From positions 1 through 64,000 of the forward strand of contig JACKPV010000026.1 of assembly GCA_024233305.1 (NCBI GenBank): a DNA stretch of 64,000 bases, in the 5' to 3' direction. Of this stretch, positions 52,337 to 60,040 are shown piece by piece; the stretch's first letter is position 1; every line of letters begins with the position of its first letter. Below the pieces are notes generated by a model. That model was not told the DNA's origin. It saw only the letters and a list, made by a program, of their open reading frames with translations, and did not search any database. Made by a program: the position numbers and the translations under genes. Origin of the DNA: Verrucomicrobiales bacterium (lineage in GTDB: Bacteria > Verrucomicrobiota > Verrucomicrobiia > Limisphaerales > J093).

Positions 52337-52388
52337 ACCAGGCAACCATATTGTTGCAAATCAGGACTTCAATTCCTAATTTGCAGGC
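52337..52388. promoter_or_regulatory. Overlapping divergent promoters of the defence-like pair
   Basis: Plus strand: TTGCAA (52354-52359), 17 bp, TAATTT (52377-52382), six bases, ATG 52389. Minus strand: TTGAAG (52369-52374 region), 16 bp, TATGGT, eight bases, ATG 52336. The AT-rich spacer stands out from its surroundings. Both transcripts would be leaderless. Confidence 0.5.
52355..52385. promoter_or_regulatory. Operator-like dyad between the divergent genes
   Basis: TGCAAATCAGGA (52355-52366), 7 base spacer, TCCTAATTTGCA (52374-52385): arms complementary at 11 of 12 positions. It overlaps both promoters, as expected for a repressor site that couples both genes. Confidence 0.5.
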
Positions 52389-53579
52389 ATGTTCTGCGAG
52401 CGTCAGCGTCTCCTCGATCAACTCGAGACCGGGTTTCGCACGGAGCCCATCACGCTGCTCCTCGGACCGCGCCAGTGCGGCAAGACCACTCTCGCCCGCT
52501 ATTACCACGGTCGTCCGCTCGTCCACTGGTTCGACGCCGAGAACTACCTGCATCGCTCGCGGATCGAGGACAATCCGATGGCCACCCTCGGTCCGCTGAC
52601 CGGCCGGGTCATCATCGACGAAGTGCAAACACTTCCCGGGATTTTTCCCCTGCTGCGCGTTCTCGCCGATCGCCCCGAAATGCCCTCCCGGTTCCTCTTG
52701 CTGGGCAGCGCCTCGCCGCGCCTGGTGCGGCAGGTGTCCGAGAGTCTGGCCGGCCGGGTCTTCCGGATCGAGATGTCCGGGTTCACTGGCGGCGAAGTCG
52801 GTACCCACCACCAGGGGACCTTGTGGCTCCGCGGGGGATTCCCCAAGGCCTTTCTAGCGGGAAACGACGGCGCTTCACTGAAGTGGCGGCGGGACTTTCT
52901 CAGCGATGTCATTCATCGCGATTTGCCGGCACTTGCCGACACCCGGTTGAGTCCGCAGCAGTTGCGTCGATTCACCCTGCTGCTCGCCAGCCATCACGGC
53001 CAGGCTGCAAATGCCTCGGCCATCGGCCGCGACGTGGGTGTCGATTTCAAGACCGTTCAGCGTTACCTCGACGTGATGGATGGGGCTTACCTCGTTCGCG
53101 TCATCCCGCCCTTCGCGGCAAATGTCGCCAAACGGGTGCGCAAGACACCGAAACTCTACTTCCGCGATACGGGCCTGCTGCACGCGCTGCTGGGGATCGA
53201 GACCGTCGAACAACTTGAAACCTCCGGGCGCATGGGGTTTTCGTGGGAAGGCTTCTGTCTCGAACACCTGATCCACGAGGCTGGCCTGAACCCCGAGGAC
53301 TGCTTTCATTACTCCGTCCAGGGAGGGGCGGACCTGGACCTCGTTACGCTACTGGGTGGGGCCGTGTTCGGCTTCGAATTCAAGCACACGGACGCGCCTC
53401 GCATCACCCGGTCCCTGCGCGAAGCCGCCGATGACCTCGCGGTCAGACGCGCCTTCGTCATCTACCCGGGCCCCGACTCGTTCCCCCTCGACGACGCCGG
53501 ACGATTCGTTGCAGTGGCCTGGCGTGATCTGTGGTCGATCCGGTCCCGTTGCGAGCAGGCTGTATCGTCTCCGCCGTGA
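52389..53579 (+). CDS. AAA_14/DUF4143 family ATPase
   Basis: A 396-residue protein of the COG1373 type: Walker A LLLGPRQCGKTTLARYY (about 23-39), Walker B GRVIIDEVQ (about 75-83), LLLGSASPRL sensor, a central winged-helix-like segment (ASAIGRDVGVDFKTVQRYLD) and a C-terminal DUF4143 part with a PD-(D/E)XK-like signature (GGADLDLVTLL and FGFEFKHTD). Such proteins are abundant and mostly uncharacterised. Divergence from the nuclease-STAND gene across a shared dyad suggests co-regulation; the winged helix could be the dyad-binding part, which is speculation. Its start fits a promoter ending six bases upstream. Confidence 0.85.
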   Translation: MFCERQRLLDQLETGFRTEPITLLLGPRQCGKTTLARYYHGRPLVHWFDAENYLHRSRIEDNPMATLGPLTGRVIIDEVQTLPGIFPLLRVLADRPEMPSRFLLLGSASPRLVRQVSESLAGRVFRIEMSGFTGGEVGTHHQGTLWLRGGFPKAFLAGNDGASLKWRRDFLSDVIHRDLPALADTRLSPQQLRRFTLLLASHHGQAANASAIGRDVGVDFKTVQRYLDVMDGAYLVRVIPPFAANVAKRVRKTPKLYFRDTGLLHALLGIETVEQLETSGRMGFSWEGFCLEHLIHEAGLNPEDCFHYSVQGGADLDLVTLLGGAVFGFEFKHTDAPRITRSLREAADDLAVRRAFVIYPGPDSFPLDDAGRFVAVAWRDLWSIRSRCEQAVSSPP

Positions 53580-53769
53580 CGACTCATTTGATGGACCGCG
53601 GATGGGCACAGATGACACGGATGGCGGGCTGCGATGCCGCGATCGTGGGCAGGGCGGTAGGGATCACTAAAAACGTGAGTTCAGCCCCGCGGCGGGCAAG
53701 CTGGCTTGCGCCCATTATGCCCATCAGTCCCCATCCGTGGGGAATCCCACTGCATGGTTTCGGCTGAGT
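53579..53769 (-). repeat. Dispersed palindromic repeat, copy D (about 191 bp)
   Basis: Starts at the last base of the ATPase stop codon with ACGACTCATTTGATGGACC and ends CATGGTTTCGGCTGAGT. Same orientation as copy C, opposite to copies A and B. It borders the right side of the candidate defence locus. Confidence 0.83.
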
Positions 53770-53823
53770 CCAAGCCCCCCGCTGAGAAACGGCGTGGGCT
53801 CTCAGCCCCGACCCTCGCGCCCC

Positions 53824-55131
53824 CTACAGCACCGATCCGTCGGGGATTACGGTGGCTTTGGGGACGATGAGGATGCCGTCGCGGATGTAGAAGTTTTCGC
53901 CGTCGTAGTGTTCCGGCTTGCCGGCAGGGCTGATGACGCAGTCCTTCCCGATGCGGGCATTCTTGTCGATGATGGCGTTCTCGATCCGGGTGTTGGCGCC
54001 CACGCCGATGCGGGGCCGGCCCTCGACGCGATTCTGCTCGATCGACTCCTGCGACTCCGAGAAATCCGCTCCCATCACGATGGTGCGTGTGATCTTCGCC
54101 CCGCGGTCCACGAGAGTCCGCAGGCCGATGACGCTGTGCTGGATCTGGCAGTGGTTGAGGATGCAGCCATCGGCGATGATGGCGTGATCCACGGCCGCGC
54201 CGTTGATCTTCGAGGAGGGCAGGAAGCGGGGGCGGGTGAAGATTGGCGCCTGCATGTCGAAGAAGTTGAACCGGGGCAGTTCGGCGGTCAGGTCGAGGTT
54301 CGCTTCGAAGAACGAGCGGATGGTCCCGATGTCCTCCCAGTAGCCCTGAAACACGTACGAAAACACCCGCCGCTCCTGGATCGCCTGCGGGATGATGTGT
54401 TTCCCGAAGTCCGTGAGTTCGTTGTCCAGGACCTCCCGGAGCACGGCGCGGTTGAAGACGTAAATGCCCATCGACGCCAGATACAAATCCTCGTCCTGGG
54501 TGATGCCGTATTCCGCGTGGGACGACCGCGGCAGTTGGAGTTCCTCCAGGAGCGCCGGATCGCGTGGCTTCTCGACGAAACGCTCGATCCGCCGGTCGGC
54601 GGCGATCTGCATGATGCCAAACGACGACGCCTCACGACGGGCGACGGGAATCGTCGCCACCGTCAGTTCCGCCCTGGTCGCGACGTGTTGCGCGACGATC
54701 TCGCGGAAGTCCATCCGGTAGAGCTGATCGCCGCTGAGGATGACCACGTATTCGTGCGGTTGCCCGCGCAGATGCACGAAGTTCTTCCGCACGGCGTCCG
54801 CGGTTCCCTGGTACCAAGTATCGCTTTTCGGGGTCTGTTCCGCGGCCAGAATCTCGACGAAACCGCCGCTGAAGGTGTCGAACTTGAAGGATCCGTAGAC
54901 GTGCCGGTGCAACGAAGCCGAGTTGAACTGCGTCAGCAGGTAGATCCGGCGCATCCCCGAGTTGATGCAGTTCGAGATGGGGATGTCCACCAACCGGTAC
55001 TTGCCGGCCAGGGGGACCGCCGGCTTGGAACGTTCCAGGGTCAGGGGGAACAGACGCGTTCCCTGACCCCCGCCCATGATGAGGGCGAGCACCTGTGACG
55101 GGTCAACGGGGGGCAGCGCGGTTGGTTTCAT
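53824..55131 (-). CDS. glgC: Glucose-1-phosphate adenylyltransferase
   Basis: Makes ADP-glucose from glucose 1-phosphate and ATP, the first committed step of glycogen synthesis. 435 residues: nucleotidyltransferase domain with LALIMGGGQGTRLFPLT, SKPAVPLAGKYRLVDIPISN, ILSGDQLYRMDF and FVEKPRDP, then YWEDIGTIRSFFEANL and a left-handed beta-helix C-terminus (INGAAVDHAIIADGCIL, GLRTLVDRGAKI). Length and motifs match the bacterial allosteric enzyme. The ATG at 55131 is preceded by GGA; the longer open frame upstream is not coding. Divergent from glmS with 99 bp between starts. Ends just after repeat copy D. Confidence 0.96.
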   Translation of the reverse strand: MKPTALPPVDPSQVLALIMGGGQGTRLFPLTLERSKPAVPLAGKYRLVDIPISNCINSGMRRIYLLTQFNSASLHRHVYGSFKFDTFSGGFVEILAAEQTPKSDTWYQGTADAVRKNFVHLRGQPHEYVVILSGDQLYRMDFREIVAQHVATRAELTVATIPVARREASSFGIMQIAADRRIERFVEKPRDPALLEELQLPRSSHAEYGITQDEDLYLASMGIYVFNRAVLREVLDNELTDFGKHIIPQAIQERRVFSYVFQGYWEDIGTIRSFFEANLDLTAELPRFNFFDMQAPIFTRPRFLPSSKINGAAVDHAIIADGCILNHCQIQHSVIGLRTLVDRGAKITRTIVMGADFSESQESIEQNRVEGRPRIGVGANTRIENAIIDKNARIGKDCVISPAGKPEHYDGENFYIRDGILIVPKATVIPDGSVL

Positions 55132-55165
55132 ACGGGAGTCCTGTCTTGCGCATTCGGTCCCGCAA

Positions 55166-55195
55166 CTAATAGCGTCCCGCCCGGCAGGGATGCAA
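55166..55195 (-). promoter_or_regulatory. Candidate promoter of glgC
   Basis: On the minus strand TTGCAT (55190-55195), 18 bp spacer, TATTAG (55166-55171), leaving a leader of about 30 nt that contains a weak GGA ribosome-binding site. Confidence 0.42.
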
Positions 55196-55230
55196 GCGGC
55201 ATCCTGAAGAACGCGGTTCAGGCTCACATC

Positions 55231-57090
55231 ATGTGCGGGATTGTAGGTTACATCGGCAAACGGGAGGCGCCTCCCATCATCCTCGAAGGCCTCCGGCGGC
55301 TGGAATACCGCGGCTACGACAGCGCGGGGATCTCGGTGATCGCTGAGGGACGGATCGAGACCCGCAAACGCCAGGGCAAGATCGCCGAGGGCCTGACGAG
55401 GGCGCTGCGGGAATCGTCGCTGTACGGCGGGTTGGGCATCGGGCACACGCGCTGGGCCACCCATGGCCCGCCCTCAGATCGGAACTCGCATCCCCACCTC
55501 GATGCCACCGGACGCATTGCCCTGGTGCACAACGGGGTCATCGAGAATCACGCCTCCCTCCGGCAGCGCCTCGAACAGGCGGGCCACCGGCTTGTCTCGG
55601 AAACCGACACCGAGGTGCTCGCCCACCTCATCGGCGCCGAATACACACGTCTCGAAAACGCCTCCCGCCCGGACCTTCCCCCCTTGGCGCAGGCCGTGGA
55701 GCAGGCGCTTCGACAGGTGATCGGCACTTACGGCATCGCCGTGATCAGCCTCGACGCTCCGGGCCTGATCGTCGGCGCCCGACGGGGTTCACCGTTGATC
55801 ATCGGGGTCGGACAGGGCGAGAACTTCCTGGCCAGCGACACCAACGCCATCGTTGCCCACACCCGGCAGGTGGTCTACCTCAACGACCACGACCTGGTCA
55901 CGCTGACCGCGGATCAGTTCGACGTGCTGAATCTCGCCTCCGGTTCGGCGCGCATCGAGGTCAGCGAGGTCGAATTCACCGCGGAGGATGCCGACCGCGG
56001 CGAGTTCGCTCACCACATGCTCAAGGAGATCCATGAGCAGCCGCAGACCATCCGCAATGCGCTGCGGGGGCGGATCGACCGGGAGGAGGCGACCGCGCAT
56101 TTCGGCGGTTTGAACATGTCGGCGGCGGAACTGCGCGCGGTGGATCGGATCGTGATCAGCGCCTGCGGCACGAGCTGGCATGCGGGCCTGGTCGGGGAGT
56201 ACCTGATTGAGGAATTCGCCCACATCCCGGTCGACGTCGAATACGCGAGCGAATTTCGCTACCGCAATCCGCCGCTGGACAAGAACACTTTGGTGATCGT
56301 GATCACGCAGTCAGGGGAAACTGCCGACACCCTGGCGGCCCTGCGGGAGGCGCGGCGGCGGGGGCACCGGGTGCTGGCCATCTGCAATGTCGTCGGGAGC
56401 ACGATTGCCCGCGAAGCCGACGGTGGCATCTACCTGCACGCGGGGCCGGAAATCGGGGTGGCGTCGACGAAGGCATTCTCCTCCCAGGTCGCGGTGCTCA
56501 GCCTGTTCGCGCTGTTCATGGGGCGGCTGCGGATGATGTCCCCCGGCCAGGGCCGGATCATCCTGGGCCAACTCGAGGCGGCCTCAACGCAGGTCGAGCA
56601 AGTGCTCGAGCTCGACGCGCAAATCCGGCAACTCGCGGCCCGATATCAGGAATCGTCCAGCTTCTTCTTTCTCGGCCGCCAGCTCGGCTTCCCGGTCGCG
56701 CTGGAGGGCGCGCTCAAATTGAAGGAGATCTCCTACCTCCACGCAGAGGGGTATCCGGCCGCGGAGATGAAGCACGGGCCAATCGCGCTGATCGACGAGC
56801 ACACGCCCTGCGTCGTGGCCGCTCCGCAGGGGGCGCTTTACGAGAAAGTCCTGAGCAACCTCGAAGAAATGAAGGCGCGCAGAGCCCCCGTGATCGCCCT
56901 GGCCTCCGAGGGGGACACCGGCATCGCCTCGCGCGCCGACCATGTCCTCCCGTTGCCCGTCCGGGACGGCGTCGCCTTCCCGCTCGTCGGCATCGTGCCC
57001 CTCCAGTTGCTTGCCTACCATGTGGCCGTGCTGCGCGGCTGTGACGTCGACAAGCCTCGCAACCTGGCCAAGAGCGTGACGGTGGAATAA
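55231..57090 (+). CDS. glmS: Glutamine--fructose-6-phosphate aminotransferase (isomerizing)
   Basis: First enzyme of the hexosamine pathway, supplying peptidoglycan and LPS amino sugars. 619 residues, standard length. The N-terminal glutaminase begins MCGIVGYIGKREAPPIILEG with the catalytic cysteine at position 2 and has GLGIGHTRWATHG and NGVIENH; two SIS domains follow (ISACGTSWHAG; ITQSGETADTLAALREA; FLGRQLGFPVALEGALKLKE), ending with KPRNLAKSVTVE. No glmS ribozyme is visible in the short upstream region. mtnP follows after 3 bp. Confidence 0.97.
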   Translation: MCGIVGYIGKREAPPIILEGLRRLEYRGYDSAGISVIAEGRIETRKRQGKIAEGLTRALRESSLYGGLGIGHTRWATHGPPSDRNSHPHLDATGRIALVHNGVIENHASLRQRLEQAGHRLVSETDTEVLAHLIGAEYTRLENASRPDLPPLAQAVEQALRQVIGTYGIAVISLDAPGLIVGARRGSPLIIGVGQGENFLASDTNAIVAHTRQVVYLNDHDLVTLTADQFDVLNLASGSARIEVSEVEFTAEDADRGEFAHHMLKEIHEQPQTIRNALRGRIDREEATAHFGGLNMSAAELRAVDRIVISACGTSWHAGLVGEYLIEEFAHIPVDVEYASEFRYRNPPLDKNTLVIVITQSGETADTLAALREARRRGHRVLAICNVVGSTIAREADGGIYLHAGPEIGVASTKAFSSQVAVLSLFALFMGRLRMMSPGQGRIILGQLEAASTQVEQVLELDAQIRQLAARYQESSSFFFLGRQLGFPVALEGALKLKEISYLHAEGYPAAEMKHGPIALIDEHTPCVVAAPQGALYEKVLSNLEEMKARRAPVIALASEGDTGIASRADHVLPLPVRDGVAFPLVGIVPLQLLAYHVAVLRGCDVDKPRNLAKSVTVE

Positions 57091-57093
57091 TCC

Positions 57094-57963
57094 ATGAAAG
57101 ACCAGCCTCCCCGCATCGGTGTCATCGGTGGCACCGGGCTTTACGAAGTCGAAGCCCTCAGCGCCCGCAAATGGGTCGCGGTGCGCACCCCGTTCGGCGA
57201 TCCGTCGGATCAAATCCTCACCGGCGAAATCGAAGGCCGGCCCGTGGCCTTCCTGCCGCGGCACGCCCGGGGACACCGCATTCTGCCCGGCGAACTGAAC
57301 CACCGCGCCAACATTTACGCCCTCAAGAAACTGGGCGTGGCATGGATCATCAGCGTCAGCGCGGTGGGGTCATTGCAACGGCGCTTCCGGCCCCGGGACA
57401 TCGTCCTGCCCGACCAGTTTCTCGACCGCACGAAAAAGAGCGCCGAGCACACGTTCTTCGGACGGGGCATCGTGGCGCACATCGCCTTTGCGCATCCGGT
57501 TTGCGAATCGCTTCGTCGATTGCTGCTCAAATCGGCCCGGGCCTTGAAGGCGCGGGTCCATGACGGCGGCACCTACGTCAACATGGAGGGACCGGCGTTC
57601 AGCACCCGGGCCGAATCGCTCGCCAACCACCGCGACGGCCACGCGGTCATCGGCATGACCAACCTCGGCGAGGCCCGTTGCGCCCGGGAGGCCGAGATTT
57701 CGTATGCCACGATGGCGATGGTGACGGATTACGACTGCTGGAAGGACGACGAACCGCATGTCACGGTCGACCTGATTGTCGAGAACCTGCACAAGAACGC
57801 CGAACTGGCGAAACGCTGCGTGCTGGCCACGATCCCGCAGATCCCCGCCGCGCCGGAGTGGCCCAGTCACCGCGCGCTTGACACGGCCATCCTGACCGAC
57901 CGGAAGCTGTGGCCGCCCAGGACGCGGCAGATGCTCAAGCCCATCCTCGCGCGACACTTGTAG
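57094..57963 (+). CDS. mtnP: S-methyl-5'-thioadenosine phosphorylase
   Basis: Phosphorolyses methylthioadenosine to adenine and methylthioribose 1-phosphate in methionine salvage. 289 residues with IGVIGGTGLYEVEAL, FLPRHARGHRILPGELNHRA, the purine-binding TYVNMEGPAFSTRAES and VIGMTNLGEARCAREAEISY, and MVTDYDCWKDDE, all typical of the trimeric MTAP family. Three bases separate it from glmS, so the two are one operon although their pathways are unrelated. A strong hairpin follows 34 bp after the stop. Confidence 0.95.
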   Translation: MKDQPPRIGVIGGTGLYEVEALSARKWVAVRTPFGDPSDQILTGEIEGRPVAFLPRHARGHRILPGELNHRANIYALKKLGVAWIISVSAVGSLQRRFRPRDIVLPDQFLDRTKKSAEHTFFGRGIVAHIAFAHPVCESLRRLLLKSARALKARVHDGGTYVNMEGPAFSTRAESLANHRDGHAVIGMTNLGEARCAREAEISYATMAMVTDYDCWKDDEPHVTVDLIVENLHKNAELAKRCVLATIPQIPAAPEWPSHRALDTAILTDRKLWPPRTRQMLKPILARHL

Positions 57964-57996
57964 CCCGCGGTCCTCGCGGCGCCGACCCAAAGCAAA

Positions 57997-58020
57997 CGGC
58001 GCCCGGAACTCCGGGCGCCG
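57997..58020. terminator. Bidirectional terminator-like hairpin between convergent genes
   Basis: CGGCGCCCGG, loop AACT, CCGGGCGCCG: a perfect 10 bp stem between mtnP and the DUF1080 gene. There is no T-run, so it may act as a transcript-end stem rather than a classic intrinsic terminator. Confidence 0.65.
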
Positions 58021-58076
58021 TCATGACTGGTCCACGGTCGCTTCAAAGCGGCTCTGCGCCCCGGTTGCAGAGCGGT

Positions 58077-59396
58077 TCAATCCAGCGATTTGATCGCGAT
58101 GTTACGGAACTCGACCGGGCTGCTGTGGCCGGCAAAACCGAAATGCCCCCGCTTCAGGTCCTTGCCGGGATGCGCGCTGCCGTTCATGAACTCCGTCACC
58201 CCGCTGAGGTCGCAGTCGAGGATCACCGAGCCGTTCAGTTCGACCTTGATGGTGGAGCCCTTGACCGTGACTTCCTGGTAATTCCACTGACCGACCGGCC
58301 GCAGGTAGCCGCGCTGGGCGGGGACCATTCCGTAGGCTGAACCGTGATACTGCCGGCGGTCCAGCGAGGCGTATTCGGGATGGGAATTGTCAAGTACCTG
58401 CAGCTCGCACATGCCGTCGTAGGCGGTGTTGCCCGAGCCCGGATAACGGATTGCCAGGCCGTTGTTGCCGTAGGGCGGCAGCCGGAACTCGAGCCGGACC
58501 ATGAAATCGCCGTATTCCTGCTTGGTGAAGATCGTGCCGCCAGCGTGGGGTTTGCAGGCCAGGATACCGTCGCGCACTTCGTAACCGTTCAGCGGCCCGT
58601 CCCAACCGTCGAGATTGCGCCCGTTGAACACCAGTTTGAACCCGTCGGGGTCCGGCCCCCGCAGCAGGCGGTTCGATTCGTCCGCCCCGATCTCCCGCAG
58701 GAAGACGTTTCGCCAGCGGATTTCGCCGCCGTGGGTCTGGAGTTGGACCGGGCCGGCGGGCGGAATCGGGGTCTTGCGGTCGAAGTAATTCTCCATGATG
58801 GCGTTGATCACCGCGGGCTGGTCGTTGAGCCAGACCCAGGTGCGGCTGCCGACCTGGATGATCCGGAACTTGTTCCATTCGCCGAACGGCTTGTCGGCGA
58901 GCACGAGCGGGTCCTTGCCCGGGGCGCCGGCACTGTTGTTCCAGAGCCCGCCCGAGCCCTTGTCCGCCCCGATGTTCCATTTGCCACCCTCCTCGGTGTA
59001 GTCCCAGATCTGGACCTGCGGCACGCCTTTGAGGTAAACCCCGCTGTCCGCCTTGGGCACCGTCCGGTATTCGAGGACCAGTTCGTAATCCCCGTAATTT
59101 CCATCGGTCGTCAGGTAGAGTCCTTCCCCATCGTTGACGAGTTCGCCGTTCTCTACGCGCCAATGGGCGCGAATATCCTCGATGCTGGCCTCGCGCTTCT
59201 TCGCGAATTCCTCGGGGGAAAGAGCCATCCACTTCCGGGGATCCTCCGTGCCGGCCCCCCACCAGCCGTCGAGGTTCTGACCGTTGAAAAGGGGTTTGAA
59301 ACCGGCCGGCGGGTTCACGGCATCGGCGGCGGAAAGGTCAACCGCCAGGAACGCGGCGAGGGCCCCCGCGAGTGAGAGCTTTTGGACGTTGCGCAT
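58077..59396 (-). CDS. Secreted protein with two tandem DUF1080 domains
   Basis: A 439-residue exported protein: signal peptide (LSLAGALAAFLAVDLSAA), then two DUF1080/PF06439 jelly-roll domains. Domain one: FKPLFNGQNLDGWWGAGTED, ELVLEYRTVPKADSGVYLKG, WNKFRIIQVGSRTWVWLND. Domain two from about residue 255: FKLVFNGRNLDGWDGPLNGY, FMVRLEFRLPPYGNNGLAIR, YQEVTVKGSTIKVELNG. Family members include 3-keto-disaccharide hydrolases; with two domains it may bind or cleave larger glycosides. Start 59396 is preferred since TTGCCA/17/TAGATG ends six bases upstream; ATG 59405 overlaps the -10 box. Confidence 0.92.
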   Translation of the reverse strand: MRNVQKLSLAGALAAFLAVDLSAADAVNPPAGFKPLFNGQNLDGWWGAGTEDPRKWMALSPEEFAKKREASIEDIRAHWRVENGELVNDGEGLYLTTDGNYGDYELVLEYRTVPKADSGVYLKGVPQVQIWDYTEEGGKWNIGADKGSGGLWNNSAGAPGKDPLVLADKPFGEWNKFRIIQVGSRTWVWLNDQPAVINAIMENYFDRKTPIPPAGPVQLQTHGGEIRWRNVFLREIGADESNRLLRGPDPDGFKLVFNGRNLDGWDGPLNGYEVRDGILACKPHAGGTIFTKQEYGDFMVRLEFRLPPYGNNGLAIRYPGSGNTAYDGMCELQVLDNSHPEYASLDRRQYHGSAYGMVPAQRGYLRPVGQWNYQEVTVKGSTIKVELNGSVILDCDLSGVTEFMNGSAHPGKDLKRGHFGFAGHSSPVEFRNIAIKSLD

Positions 59397-59431
59397 GAAG
59401 ATCATCTATGACACCCGGCGCCGGCTGGCAA
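59397..59431 (-). promoter_or_regulatory. Candidate promoter of the double DUF1080 gene, leaderless geometry
   Basis: On the minus strand TTGCCA (59426-59431), 17 bp, TAGATG (59403-59408), six bases, ATG 59396. Confidence 0.42.
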
Positions 59432-59809
59432 TCCGAAACCGCTGGCGGGGCGAACTCGGCAGGACCCGGATCCGAACCGCGCCTCGTCGATCGACACGGC
59501 GTCACACGGAATCGTGATTAGTCAGAAGGCGGGAACCTGAAAACCGGAATTTGACCTCCAGAACCGCGATTCCTTCACGACCGCCGGCCCAGGGAGTCCG
59601 AAGCTTCCGTTGAACCGTACCCAATCAGCCCCACCACGAATGCACACGAAGAACCACTCATCGAGACGGGGCCCGCAACGACAGCCGACGTTGGCCGGGA
59701 GAATCGTCGAATCCCAGATCCACTTCCCGCGCCCTGCTTGTCGGGCGTTCGTTCGGGACCCGGCTCTCGCTGGCCGCGTGGCCGACATTCGGCGTCTGAT
59801 GCCCCCGGC
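59432..59809. other. Intergenic region, no gene recognised
   Basis: No family match in any frame and no repeat shared with the rest of the window. It leads into the sigma-factor relic and so may be decayed coding sequence. Confidence 0.5.
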
Positions 59810-59838
59810 TTGTCCTCTCGCACCGGCAGGCTTATCGT
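59810..59838 (+). promoter_or_regulatory. Surviving promoter in front of the sigma-factor relic
   Basis: TTGTCC (59810-59815), 17 bp spacer, TATCGT (59833-59838), nine bases before ATG 59848. Confidence 0.42.
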
Positions 59839-59847
59839 CGCCGCTCG

Positions 59848-59904
59848 ATGAGCGAAGTGCCCCGGCTGCTGGACGCCGTGGAACGTGGTGAACCCCAGGC
59901 CGGA
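59848..59904 (+). pseudogene. N-terminal relic of an ECF sigma factor (Sig-70_X6 type)
   Basis: MSEVPRLLDAVERGEPQA matches the opening of the Planctomycetes/Verrucomicrobia Sig-70_X6 (TIGR02999-type) sigma factors, which begin MSxVTRLLDAxxxGDxxA before the LLPLVYDELR helix. After 18 residues the similarity stops and no sigma-2 or sigma-4 region follows in any frame. A promoter is preserved upstream, so this is probably a deletion relic. The match is from memory of the family and should be tested. Confidence 0.55.
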
Positions 59905-60040
59905 TCTCCCCGTTCCCCGGTCAGCTCCCAAACCCTTGTCAGGGGCAGCTCCGTCCGGTCACTCGATCCCTCACCGCGAAGCGCTGCGTTTTCGGACTTC
60001 TGCCCCCGGCCACTCGGACGGGATCGGGGGCGGTGACGTT

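Noticed and set aside
55205..55230. glmS ribozyme
   Set aside because: The untranslated stretch is far too short for the ribozyme core and lacks its conserved segments.
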